64,000 nucleotides of DNA from Methanobacterium sp. (lineage in GTDB: Archaea > Methanobacteriota > Methanobacteria > Methanobacteriales > Methanobacteriaceae), in assembly GCA_016222945.1 (NCBI GenBank), contig JACRPY010000002.1, positions 248,001 through 312,000 on the forward strand, in the 5' to 3' direction. This document shows, one piece after another, positions 41,505 to 49,869 of this stretch (its first letter is position 1; each line of letters begins with the position of its first letter). The notes beneath the pieces are model-generated. The model made no database searches. It saw only the letters and a list, made by a program, of their open reading frames with translations, and was not told where the DNA came from. Position numbers and translations under genes: made by a program.

Positions 41505-42497
41505 ATGTTAAATTACGATTTTAAAATGGACGAAGTCATTGAAAAAATAAAGGAAATAAATGCAAAAACAGTGGGTTTGCAGTTTCCAGAAGGTCTTAAA
41601 ATCCATGCTGTCACCACTGCAGAAATAATAGAAAAAGAAACGGATGCAATGGTTTTAATTTCTGGAGATCCTTGTTTTGGAGCATGTGATGTTTCAGATA
41701 ATCATATGGAAGGAATGGTTGATTTAATAATTCACTTTGGGCATATAGAATTCCCCATTGATTATAAAGTGCCTGTTCTTTTCATTGAAGCATATTCTAA
41801 GATTAATGTAATGGATACAGTTAAAAAAAGCCTTGAATTTCTTGAAGAATACCAAAAAATTGGTCTTGTGACTACAATTCAACATTTACATCTTTTAGAT
41901 GAAATTAAAAATTTTTTAACTGAAAATGGGAAAAAAGTTCTTTTGAATGAGGGTTCTGGGACAAGAGCAGGGCAAGTACTTGGCTGTAATTTCTCATCTA
42001 TTAAAAATATATCTGCAGATGCATTTTTATATGTGGGAAGCGGGAATTTCCATGCCCTTGGAATCACTCTTTTTACAGAAAAACAGGTTATAATTGCAGA
42101 CCCCTACATGAATGAAGTAAGGAATATAAATGAATTTAGAGACCGTATATTAAGAATTCGCTTTGCAAAGATAACAAAAGCCAAAGAAGCTCGAAAATTT
42201 GGAATCATTGTTTCATCAAAAAGAGGTCAGTTGAGATTAGAACTTGCAAAAAGTATAAAGAATATGATAAATAAACAAAGGAAGGAAGCATTTATTATAA
42301 TGATGGATAACATCTCCCCTGACGTTTTACTGCCTTATATGGATTTAGACTCGTTTGTTGTAACTGCATGTCCAAGAGTGGCTATAGATGATGCAAATAT
42401 GTATAAAAAACCTCTTTTAACACCTAAAGAGCTTGAAATAGTTTTGGGTAAAAGGGAATGGGAAGATTATAAAATAGATGAAATCGAACATATATAA
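41505..42497 (+). CDS. dph2: Diphthamide biosynthesis radical enzyme Dph2
   Basis: The ~330-aa protein has the three widely spaced cysteines that hold the [4Fe-4S] cluster: GDPCFGACDVSD, RAGQVLGCNFSS and VVTACPRVAIDD. It begins the modification of a His in elongation factor aEF2 by transferring aminocarboxypropyl from SAM through noncanonical radical chemistry. The start is the ATG after TTTGAGGATAAAG, just behind hpt. Confidence 0.94.
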   Translation: MLNYDFKMDEVIEKIKEINAKTVGLQFPEGLKIHAVTTAEIIEKETDAMVLISGDPCFGACDVSDNHMEGMVDLIIHFGHIEFPIDYKVPVLFIEAYSKINVMDTVKKSLEFLEEYQKIGLVTTIQHLHLLDEIKNFLTENGKKVLLNEGSGTRAGQVLGCNFSSIKNISADAFLYVGSGNFHALGITLFTEKQVIIADPYMNEVRNINEFRDRILRIRFAKITKAKEARKFGIIVSSKRGQLRLELAKSIKNMINKQRKEAFIIMMDNISPDVLLPYMDLDSFVVTACPRVAIDDANMYKKPLLTPKELEIVLGKREWEDYKIDEIEHI

Positions 42498-42612
42498 ATG
42501 AAAACTGTTAATATAATATAAGTTGATAATGGATTCAATTAAATGAATTTTACAGCACATAATAAACATGAAAAATTAAACGTTTTTACTTATTTTAAGT
42601 TGAGGTGAATTA

Positions 42613-43182
42613 ATGAAAGCTAAATCTGGAGATTTTGTTTTACCGGGTGACATTTTAGGAGTCACTGAAGAATTTGTTCCATCTGAATGGACATATGAAG
42701 AGGAAGGAAAAATCAAATCCCTTGTAGTGGGAACAGTTTCAATAGACGATAAAAATAAGAAAATATCAATAGTTCCAAAAACAGGCACACCGCCTTCATT
42801 AGAAGCGGGTAAAATCATAGTTGGAGAAATATCAGACGTAAGAGGCCAGAGAGCTTCAGTAAAAATCGATAAAATCAAAGGAGATAGTAGAGGCCTTGTA
42901 ACATCCTTTATGGGTGGAATACATATCTCACAGGCACAGAAAGGATATTTATCCAAACTAACCGACGCAGTTAGAATTGGAGATATAGTTGAAGCAAAGG
43001 TCACAAAGGTAATGGGCCTTGACACTGTTGATCTAACAACTGCAGACGATGAACTCGGAGTTTTAAAAGCTATGTGTACAAAATGCAGGTATTTCATGGT
43101 AAAAACTGAGAATGATGAACTTTACTGTCCTAGATGCGATAGAAAAGAGCGAAGAAAACTCTCTTCACATTATGAGGGATAA
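42613..43182 (+). CDS. csl4: Exosome complex RNA-binding protein Csl4
   Basis: The 189-aa protein has an N-terminal domain (KSGDFVLPGDILGVTEEF), a central S1 domain (SKLTDAVRIGDIVEAKVTKV), and a C-terminal zinc ribbon (CTKCRYFMV, then CPRCDRKERR). It is the cap subunit of the archaeal exosome and can bind DnaG. GAGGTG precedes the ATG. Its stop lies three bases from the rpo11 start. Confidence 0.95.
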   Translation: MKAKSGDFVLPGDILGVTEEFVPSEWTYEEEGKIKSLVVGTVSIDDKNKKISIVPKTGTPPSLEAGKIIVGEISDVRGQRASVKIDKIKGDSRGLVTSFMGGIHISQAQKGYLSKLTDAVRIGDIVEAKVTKVMGLDTVDLTTADDELGVLKAMCTKCRYFMVKTENDELYCPRCDRKERRKLSSHYEG

Positions 43183-43185
43183 AAA

Positions 43186-43449
43186 ATGAAGATTATAAAA
43201 GATACTAAAAATGAATTGGAAATTGAAATTACAGGCGAAACTCACACATTATGTAACGCCCTTAGAAGAACATTAATGGAAGATAAAGATGTTGTATCTG
43301 CGGCGTATTTAATAGACCATCCAATTGTAGGGGAACCAAAATTATATATTAAAGCAAAAAATCCTAGAAAATCCCTTAAGAAAGCTGCAGAGACACTAAA
43401 AAAACAGTGCAATGAATTTAAAGGTTTTATTGAATCTTCCAAAAAGTAA
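43186..43449 (+). CDS. rpo11: DNA-directed RNA polymerase subunit Rpo11 (RpoL)
   Basis: The 87-aa protein has THTLCNALRRTLMEDKDVV, the assembly helix that dimerises with Rpo3, and HPIVGEPKLYIKAKNPRKS. It is an assembly-platform subunit of archaeal RNA polymerase. It follows csl4 directly with GAGGGATAAAA before the ATG. Confidence 0.96.
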   Translation: MKIIKDTKNELEIEITGETHTLCNALRRTLMEDKDVVSAAYLIDHPIVGEPKLYIKAKNPRKSLKKAAETLKKQCNEFKGFIESSKK

Positions 43450-43503
43450 CTGATTCAATTAGGTTAATACTTTATTTTTTTTTAATTATATTCAATAGTT
43501 AAG

Positions 43504-44100
43504 ATGAAAAATAAAAAATTCCACAAAATCAAGGAAGAAATAAGAATTTTAGGCGTTGACGATGCCCCATTCCCACATCATACAAAAAATAGAGTCATGC
43601 TAATTGGAACTGTTTTTAGGGGTGGAACATGGCTTGATGGAGTTTTAAGAACTTATATTTCTGGTGATGGAAAAGATTCCACCGAAAAAATCATCAAAAT
43701 GGTTAATGGAACCAGACATAAGGGCCAAATTGGAGTTATAATGCTTGATGGAATTACATTTGGTGGATTCAACATTGCAAACATAAAAAAAATATTTAAT
43801 GAAACAGAAATACCCATAATTGTGATTATGAGGAGATTTCCTGACTTTAAAAAGATAAAAAAGGCCCTAAGTAGATTTGAAGACCATGAAGAAAGATGGG
43901 AATGCGTATTAGCTGCAGGAACTGTTCATAAAATAGAAAATAAAGAACCAATATATATTCAGGTTCATGGTATTGATTTAGAAGATGCAGAAGAAATTGT
44001 TGCAATTTCTACAACTCGCAGTGCTATTCCTGAGCCAATAAGGGCTGCACATATTATAGAGGCAGGTGTAGAGACAGGAGAATCCAAAGGCAGTGCATAG
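43504..44100 (+). CDS. DUF99 family protein (endonuclease V-related fold)
   Basis: The 198-aa protein matches DUF99: EIRILGVDDAPFPHHTKNRV, GVIMLDGITFGGFNIANIKK, and C-terminal TTRSAIPEPIRAAHIIEAG. The family has an endonuclease V-like fold and is conserved near replication/repair genes in archaea; its activity is not established. The ribosome-binding site is weak. The last bases overlap the longest Nudix frame. Confidence 0.88.
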   Translation: MKNKKFHKIKEEIRILGVDDAPFPHHTKNRVMLIGTVFRGGTWLDGVLRTYISGDGKDSTEKIIKMVNGTRHKGQIGVIMLDGITFGGFNIANIKKIFNETEIPIIVIMRRFPDFKKIKKALSRFEDHEERWECVLAAGTVHKIENKEPIYIQVHGIDLEDAEEIVAISTTRSAIPEPIRAAHIIEAGVETGESKGSA

Positions 44101-44140
44101 GGGCAATCATATAAATTATTTACTTAAAAAGAGGATTAAA

Positions 44141-44563
44141 TTGCATAAAACTCCTTCATTAACTGTAGATGCAGTGGTACTTTCTGAAAATGAGTTAATA
44201 GTGTTAATAAAGCGGAAAAACAATCCTTATAAAGATTTCTGGGCATTACCTGGAGGATTTGTTGAATATGGTGAAACTGTAGAATCTGCTGCTGTCAGAG
44301 AAGTTAAAGAAGAAACAGGTCTTGATGTGGACTTAAATGGGATAGTGGGGGTCTATTCGGATTATGATAGAGATCCCAGAGGACATACAGTTACAGTATG
44401 CTATATTGCAATGGAATCTGGAGGAAAATTAAAAGCAGACACTGATGCATCTGATGTCCAGTATTTCCATAAAAATGAAGTTTTAAGACTTAAACTTGCA
44501 TTTGACCATGAAATTATAATTAAAGATGCATATAAACTGTTATATGATGAAAAAATCCAATAA
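44141..44563 (+). CDS. Nudix hydrolase
   Basis: The Nudix box is complete: GGFVEYGETVESAAVREVKE then ETGLDV, fitting GX5EX7REUXEEXGU. The protein resembles archaeal ADP-ribose pyrophosphatases and starts with SLTVDAVVLSENELIVLIKR. It hydrolyses a nucleoside diphosphate linked to another group; the substrate is not certain. The start is TTG, seven bases after GAGG; an upstream GTG inside the DUF99 gene is less likely. Confidence 0.9.
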   Translation: MHKTPSLTVDAVVLSENELIVLIKRKNNPYKDFWALPGGFVEYGETVESAAVREVKEETGLDVDLNGIVGVYSDYDRDPRGHTVTVCYIAMESGGKLKADTDASDVQYFHKNEVLRLKLAFDHEIIIKDAYKLLYDEKIQ

Positions 44564-44751
44564 ATAAGAGTATTTGTGTAAATAACTTTATTTGATAATG
44601 TTTTAAATTTATATATAATATAAAGATATTTAAATCTGACAAAATTTATAAGTATTAAGAGACAACTCTTTTAAAGTCACAATTAACCTTAATACATTGT
44701 CAATTTGACAAATGAAGCTAAAATTATATCAAACTTATTAGGAGGACTAAA

Positions 44752-45066
44752 ATGGAATTTTGTCCAAAATGCGGAACAGTGATGTTTCCTAAAGATGATT
44801 ATTTTGAATGTAAATGTGGATACAAAAAAGAAATAACTAACGAACAAAAAAGTAAGTATGAGATTTCTGGAAAAGTATCTCCAAAGGAAAATATAATAGT
44901 AAAAGGCGACGATGTAAAAACGTTACCTACAACACGTGCAGTATGTCCAAAATGTGGTAATAAAGAAGCTTATTGGTGGCTTCAACAAACAAGAAGGGCA
45001 GATGAATCTGAGACAAGATTTTTAAGATGTACTAAATGCAAGCAAACTTGGCGGGAATACGATTAA
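44752..45066 (+). CDS. tfs: Transcription factor S (TFS, TFIIS-like)
   Basis: The 104-aa protein has two zinc ribbons: N-terminal CPKCGTVMFPKDDYFECKCG and C-terminal CPKCGNKEAYWWLQQTRRAD, with the acidic Asp-Glu hairpin (RADESETRFLRC) that stimulates RNA cleavage by arrested RNA polymerase. AGGAGGACTAAA precedes the ATG. The pairing of tfs with pcn is a conserved archaeal arrangement; here one small gene sits between them. Confidence 0.95.
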   Translation: MEFCPKCGTVMFPKDDYFECKCGYKKEITNEQKSKYEISGKVSPKENIIVKGDDVKTLPTTRAVCPKCGNKEAYWWLQQTRRADESETRFLRCTKCKQTWREYD

Positions 45067-45107
45067 GTGCTGTTAGTTTCAATTTGCAGAGGAAAAGGAG
45101 TTATTAT

Positions 45108-45653
45108 ATGAAAGAAAGTTTTGACAAGGAAGATTCCGATAAAAAGGATGATAAAAAGAAATCAACATCCAAATCTATGGGGAAATTCCTTAAAAAACTG
45201 GATTTTGCCCAAGTTCCTGAGTCTGAAACCAAAGAGAAAGATAAAGGTTCTAAGTCTGAAGAAAAATCATCTGAACCTGATCCTCATGCATTTCCTCTAA
45301 TAAGTGATTTTTTAAATTCTGAAAGATTTAAGCACATTAAATCAGGAAAAAACAAGATAATGATGGGTATAGGCATTATTGTCAGTGTTTTATTAATTTT
45401 ATCAGGCATATATTTAATGATGGGTTCTGCTGAAAAGGTTGCAGATAATGTTGTATTTGGAGAAAAGGCTGTTTTTTCAGTATTCTTAATTTTAATAGGT
45501 ATTCTAATAATTGCAACAGTTTTTGCCTATAAATTCCTTAATAAATCCTTTTTTAAGGGAATAGATGCTAAAATTGAATCTCCTGAAAAAGAATCTTCTA
45601 ATCCAAAACAAGAGAATATTAAAAAGGATAATATAAATAGAAATAACAGATAA
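45108..45653 (+). CDS. Membrane protein with charged N-terminal half (181 aa)
   Basis: Residues 1-80 are highly charged and Lys/Ser/Asp-rich (MKESFDKEDSDKKDDKKKS...). Two membrane helices follow (IMMGIGIIVSVLLILSGIYL and SVFLILIGILIIATVFAYKF), and a Lys/Asn tail. GGAG precedes the chosen ATG; the longer frame overlaps tfs without a site. No family is recognised. Its location between tfs and pcn suggests co-transcription with replication genes, but its role is unknown. Confidence 0.75.
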   Translation: MKESFDKEDSDKKDDKKKSTSKSMGKFLKKLDFAQVPESETKEKDKGSKSEEKSSEPDPHAFPLISDFLNSERFKHIKSGKNKIMMGIGIIVSVLLILSGIYLMMGSAEKVADNVVFGEKAVFSVFLILIGILIIATVFAYKFLNKSFFKGIDAKIESPEKESSNPKQENIKKDNINRNNR

Positions 45654-45693
45654 TAGGATAAAATGATAAGTCTTAATGTTAGGGAGGATGAAA

Positions 45694-46428
45694 ATGTTTA
45701 AAGCAGTTTTAAGCGATTCGAACATCTTAAAAACAAGTTTTGATGCAATATCTTCTATTGTGGATGAAGTACAGATGCAAGCAGATAGTGAAGGGCTAAG
45801 ATTAGATGCACTGGATAGATCACACATTACATTTGTCCATCTTGAACTTAAACCTCAACTATTCGATGAATTTTCAATAGACGAGCCTTTAAAAATTAAT
45901 GTGGATACAGAAGAGCTCATGAAAGTCTTAAAAAGAGCAAAAAGCGACGATATAGTTGAACTTTCAGTGGATGAAGGAAATCTCATCTTAATATTTGAAG
46001 GTGAAGCAAGACGAAGATTTAAAATAAGGCTTATAGACATTGAATATGAGGCACCAAGCCCTCCAGACCTTGAATATCCAACTACCTTTGAAATTCCATT
46101 CGTTCTCCTTAAGAATTCTATTCAGGACATTGAAATAGTTTCAGATAAAATCGTGCTAATGGTGGATGCGGATAAATTCGTAGCAGAGGCAGAAGGTGAA
46201 TTTGGAGATGCAAAAATAGAATATCTCCATGGCGAAAAAATAAACACCAACTCTAAGTCTGTATTTTCGCTTGAAAAAATTAAAGAGATGCTAAAAGCGG
46301 ATAAATTTTCAGATACCATAGTTTTAAAGCTTGGAAATGACATGCCTTTGAATCTTTCACTAAAAATGATTTCAGATGAAGGAGAACTAAGTTTCCTTTT
46401 AGCTCCACGTATAGAAAGTGAAGAATAG
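45694..46428 (+). CDS. pcn: DNA polymerase sliding clamp PCNA
   Basis: The 244-aa protein begins MFKAVLSDSNILKTSFDAIS and has EGLRLDALDRSHITFVHLEL, SDDIVELSVDEGNLILIFEG in the first half, and the C-terminal LSFLLAPRIESEE end expected for PCNA. It forms a trimeric ring that tethers polymerase, ligase and FEN1. GGGAGG lies six bases before this ATG; earlier in-frame starts lack spacing. It is followed by the GINS gene, as in other archaea. Confidence 0.96.
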   Translation: MFKAVLSDSNILKTSFDAISSIVDEVQMQADSEGLRLDALDRSHITFVHLELKPQLFDEFSIDEPLKINVDTEELMKVLKRAKSDDIVELSVDEGNLILIFEGEARRRFKIRLIDIEYEAPSPPDLEYPTTFEIPFVLLKNSIQDIEIVSDKIVLMVDADKFVAEAEGEFGDAKIEYLHGEKINTNSKSVFSLEKIKEMLKADKFSDTIVLKLGNDMPLNLSLKMISDEGELSFLLAPRIESEE

Positions 46429-46497
46429 ACATAAATAACCTGAAAATTTTAAAAAATAGAATAATAATCAAATAATCTAAAAAGCGAGGAATGAAGG

Positions 46498-47313
46498 TTG
46501 GATGAGTTTTTCCAAAGATTAAGGGAAATCCAAAAAAAAGAGCGTAATAATAGTGGGTTAGCTGACGTTGGAGATAATTTCTACAAAGATGTTAATAACT
46601 ATTTAAAAAGGATTATAATTAAAATAGACAATAATCCTTTTTCTTTTGAATCATATCTTCTTCGCGATGCTCGAAGAATAGCATCAGAAATATGTGAAAG
46701 ACGAGAACATAAAATAACAAATAGCGCGCTCTTAAACATACAGCGGTCACGGAGATTATTCAATGAAAAATCAGAAAACCAAAAATCAAATACACCATCA
46801 ATTCCTCCTGCAAATTTAACATCTGAAGAAGAAGACCTATATTTTCTACTTACAAAATCACTTTTAAAATATAGAAAAGAAATGGTTCCTCCTTTAGGCT
46901 CGCTTAAATCTAAGGTTGATAAATCTGCCTTGGAAACAGAAGTAACATCTAAAAAACAGATAAAATCTGAATTTAGCAGGAATTTGAATTCTAAAGAGAA
47001 AAAATCGGCACCTATGGGGATTGAACAAGATATAGCGAGTTATCAGGCATATGAACAGCCAGAACATGAAGAACCAGGAGATATACCACTAACTACTGAA
47101 GATGCTTTAAAAATAGCTGATGATCCCAAAGAGGAAATTAAAACATTAATGGTTCTTGAAGACATTCCATCTATAATGGGTGTTGATAAAGAAATTTACG
47201 GCCCATTATCTCCTCAAGACATAATTACAATGCCCGAACCCAATGCACAGATTATTATAAATAATAAAAAAGGCAGATTTATTGAAAAGTATAAGAAAAT
47301 AGCGTATAAATAA
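46498..47313 (+). CDS. gins51: GINS complex subunit, Gins51 (Gins15) type
   Basis: The 271-aa protein has the N-terminal alpha-helical A domain: MDEFFQRLREIQKKERNNSG, DNPFSFESYLLRDARRIASE, and CERREHKITNSALLNIQRSR. A ~90-residue variable acidic linker and a C-terminal B-like domain (IYGPLSPQDIITMPEPNAQI then IINNKKG) follow. GINS partners MCM and the Cdc45/RecJ-like protein at the fork. The start is TTG after AGCGAGGAATGAAGG. Its position next to pcn matches other methanogens. Confidence 0.9.
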   Translation: MDEFFQRLREIQKKERNNSGLADVGDNFYKDVNNYLKRIIIKIDNNPFSFESYLLRDARRIASEICERREHKITNSALLNIQRSRRLFNEKSENQKSNTPSIPPANLTSEEEDLYFLLTKSLLKYRKEMVPPLGSLKSKVDKSALETEVTSKKQIKSEFSRNLNSKEKKSAPMGIEQDIASYQAYEQPEHEEPGDIPLTTEDALKIADDPKEEIKTLMVLEDIPSIMGVDKEIYGPLSPQDIITMPEPNAQIIINNKKGRFIEKYKKIAYK

Positions 47314-47541
47314 ATAAAAAGACTAAATATTTTCTATTTTGTTAAAAAAGAGTTTGATTGATATATTTTAAATGCGAACTTTTTCTATTTTTCAAAAATT
47401 GCATTACTTATCCAAACATATAAATAAGCAATCAAAAATAAATAACCCTAATATCTAATTATTAAACTTTTCTTGATTAGTTTAATACCAATTAATTTCA
47501 ATGGTGAATATCTATTCATTTTTATAAAGAGGTGATTATTA

Positions 47542-47820
47542 ATGAAAATTCCAAAAGAGAGAAGAACTTACTGTCCAAGTTGTAAAAAACATACTCATCA
47601 CGAAGTATTCGAATCAAAAAGAAGAAAGGCAAGTGAACTTAAATGGGGGCAGCGTCAATTCAGACGTGTCACCAGCGGATACAGAGGTTATCCAAGGCCA
47701 CTTCCATCTGGAAACAAACCAGTAAAAAAGCTGGACTTAAGATATAAATGTAAAGATTGTGGAAAGTCCCACATAAAAAGATCCTCATTTAGAGCAGGAA
47801 AAGTAGAATTTGTAAGTTAG
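47542..47820 (+). CDS. rpl44e: Ribosomal protein eL42 (L44e)
   Basis: The 92-aa protein has the zinc-binding pattern YCPSCKKHTHHEV near the N-terminus and YKCKDCGKSHIKRS at the C-terminus, with the rRNA-binding QRQFRRVTSGYRGYPRP. It stands at the 50S E-site. AGAGGTG precedes the ATG. It is followed by rps27e at a distance of a few bases. Confidence 0.96.
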   Translation: MKIPKERRTYCPSCKKHTHHEVFESKRRKASELKWGQRQFRRVTSGYRGYPRPLPSGNKPVKKLDLRYKCKDCGKSHIKRSSFRAGKVEFVS

Positions 47821-47829
47821 GTGATTTTA

Positions 47830-48015
47830 ATGGTAGTTTTCGGTAATAACAGAGGTAATTTTTTAAAAGTAAAGTGTTTAGACTGCGGAAATCAACAAAC
47901 AGTCTTTGATCATGCAGCATCCAATGTCCAGTGCATTATATGTGGAAAAACATTGGTAAAACCAAAAGGCGGCAAATCTGAAATAGTAGCTCAGATTGTT
48001 GAAGTCCTTGATTAA
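47830..48015 (+). CDS. rps27e: Ribosomal protein eS27
   Basis: The 61-aa zinc-ribbon protein: FLKVKCLDCGNQQTVFDHAA then VQCIICGKTLVKPKGGK. It is a 30S component. The ATG is used with the GGTG ribosome-binding site that overlaps the rpl44e stop; the GTG three codons upstream is part of that site. Confidence 0.95.
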   Translation: MVVFGNNRGNFLKVKCLDCGNQQTVFDHAASNVQCIICGKTLVKPKGGKSEIVAQIVEVLD

Positions 48016-48054
48016 AAAGATTTTTATAGGACTAATCCAAAATCAGGTGTTTTA

Positions 48055-48834
48055 ATGGTAAGAATGAAAAGAGAATGGCCGGACGAAGGCGATCTGGTAG
48101 TAGGAACAGTGCATAAAGTTTTAGGCTATGGTGCATTTGCTTCTCTTGAAGAATACGAAGGAAAAGAAGCTTTTATTCATATTTCTGAAGTATCCTCTGG
48201 ATGGGTAAAAAATATCAGGGATCATGTCCGGGAAAATCAAAAAATCGTTGCAAGAGTCTTAAGGGTAAACCCAAAAAAAGGCCATGTCGACGTTTCCATG
48301 AAAAGAATAAGGGAAGATCAAAGGACAAGAAAGATTCAACAGTGGAAAATCGAGCAAAAAGCAGAAAAATTGCTTGAAATAGCTGCAAAAACTATAGGAA
48401 AAGACCTTGACACAGCATATGAAGAAGTAGGGTATAAGATCATAAATGAATTTGGTGATCTCTACGAAGCATTTGAAACAGCTGCAGAAGAAGGCGAAGA
48501 AGCGTTAATAAGTAGAGAGATAGATGGTGAATGGGCTAAAACCATAACCGAAGTTGCTGAAAAGAACATATCTCCTCCAGAAGTTCAAATAACAGGATAC
48601 ATAAATCTGCATTCATACGCACCAAACGGCGTTGAAGTGATAAAAAGTGCACTTGGCTCTGTAGAGAGTGAAGAAATTACAGTTCAATGTGTTGGAGCTC
48701 CAAGGTACAGATTAATAGTTAAATCATCTGATTACCTTACAGCAGAAAATATAATGAAAAAAGCAGCAGAAAGCTGCATAGAAGCTGTTATAAAAGAAGG
48801 TGGAGAAGGCGAATTCCAGCGTGAGCTTGAATAA
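48055..48834 (+). CDS. Translation initiation factor aIF2 subunit alpha
   Basis: The 259-aa protein has an S1 domain (DEGDLVVGTVHKVLGYGAFA, HVDVSMKRIREDQRTRK), a helical domain, and an alpha-beta domain (EVQITGYINLHSYAPNGVEV, YRLIVKSSDYLTAE). It forms the aIF2 heterotrimer that delivers Met-tRNAi to the ribosome. The gene order rpl44e-rps27e-aIF2alpha-nop10 is conserved in archaea. AGGTG precedes the ATG. Confidence 0.96.
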   Translation: MVRMKREWPDEGDLVVGTVHKVLGYGAFASLEEYEGKEAFIHISEVSSGWVKNIRDHVRENQKIVARVLRVNPKKGHVDVSMKRIREDQRTRKIQQWKIEQKAEKLLEIAAKTIGKDLDTAYEEVGYKIINEFGDLYEAFETAAEEGEEALISREIDGEWAKTITEVAEKNISPPEVQITGYINLHSYAPNGVEVIKSALGSVESEEITVQCVGAPRYRLIVKSSDYLTAENIMKKAAESCIEAVIKEGGEGEFQRELE

Positions 48835-48869
48835 AACTAAGTATAGGGCAAAAGATGCTGTAGGTCTTT

Positions 48870-49049
48870 ATGAAAATGAAAATGAAAAGGTGTAAATCCT
48901 GTGGAGAATACACCTTAAAAAATGAATGTCCTTACTGTGGAGGGGAAGTAGGAGTAGTATATCCTGCTAAATATTCTCCTGAGGATAAATATGGAAAATA
49001 TAGAAGAATGCTTAAAAAACAGCTCTTAGAAAATAAAGGGATGATTTAA
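48870..49049 (+). CDS. nop10: H/ACA ribonucleoprotein complex protein Nop10
   Basis: The 59-aa protein has one zinc ribbon (RCKSCGEYTL, then CPYCGGEVGVVYPAKYSPED) and the basic C-terminal helix YRRMLKKQLLENK, the standard Nop10 fold. It supports Cbf5 in guide-directed pseudouridylation and other H/ACA functions. Three in-frame ATGs lie close together; the first has AGGT four bases upstream. The stop overlaps the start of the PAC2 gene (TAATG). Confidence 0.94.
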   Translation: MKMKMKRCKSCGEYTLKNECPYCGGEVGVVYPAKYSPEDKYGKYRRMLKKQLLENKGMI

Positions 49050-49816
49050 TGAATAAAACTCATATTAAAATGATAGAAGAAGTGGATCTTAAAGAACCTA
49101 TATTCATAGAGGCACTTCCTGGAATCGGGCACGTTGGAAAATTGGTTGCAGAACACATAATCCACGAACTTGATGCAAAAAAGTTTGCAGAATTATATTC
49201 TCCATCATTTCCGCCACAAGTCTTTGTAAACGAAGACGGAACCGTTGAACCAATGAAAAACGAATTTTATGCACTTAACGATGAAAATGGGCAAGACTAC
49301 TTAATACTTGTTGGAAACACCCAAGGATTAAGTCCTGAAGGACAATATGAAATATGTGGGATCATACTGGACTTTGTACAAAAATATAATGCAAAGGAAA
49401 TGTACACCTTAGGGGGCCTTGGAACAGGTCAACCAATAGAAAAATCAAAGGTCTTTGGTGCAGCAACAACACCAGAACTTGCAGAATCACTAAAAGAACA
49501 TAATGTAATCCTTAGATCTGCTGACGGAGGAATTATAGGAGCATCAGGCCTTCTTTTAGGTATGGGAATGCTTAGAGGCATGAATGGCGCATGTTTAATG
49601 GGTGAAACTCCTGGATACTTTATAGATGCAGAAGCATCTAAAGCAGTTTTAACAGTTTTACTTGAAATATTAGGCCTGGAAGTGGATATTGCAAAACTAG
49701 AAGAAAGAGCAGAAGAAACAAGGAAAATGATATCTAAAGCTCAGCAAATGGAACAAGAAATGACTGAAAGAATGCATTTAGCTCCAGGTGAAGAAGATTT
49801 AAGATACATCGGGTAA
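49049..49816 (+). CDS. PAC2 family protein (proteasome assembly chaperone-like)
   Basis: The 255-aa protein matches the PAC2 family: EALPGIGHVGKLVAEHIIHE, TLGGLGTGQPIEKSKVFGAA, and SADGGIIGASGLLLGMGMLR. Eukaryotic relatives help assemble the 20S proteasome, and archaeal members are thought to be chaperone-like. A C-terminal coiled-coil/acidic tail follows. Start codon overlaps the nop10 stop, so translation is coupled. A second PAC2 paralog is at 54072-54791. Confidence 0.92.
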   Translation: MNKTHIKMIEEVDLKEPIFIEALPGIGHVGKLVAEHIIHELDAKKFAELYSPSFPPQVFVNEDGTVEPMKNEFYALNDENGQDYLILVGNTQGLSPEGQYEICGIILDFVQKYNAKEMYTLGGLGTGQPIEKSKVFGAATTPELAESLKEHNVILRSADGGIIGASGLLLGMGMLRGMNGACLMGETPGYFIDAEASKAVLTVLLEILGLEVDIAKLEERAEETRKMISKAQQMEQEMTERMHLAPGEEDLRYIG

Positions 49817-49869
49817 TATACAATATTATTTTTTTTTAATCCCGATTAATATCTCTTTTTCGTGATGTA

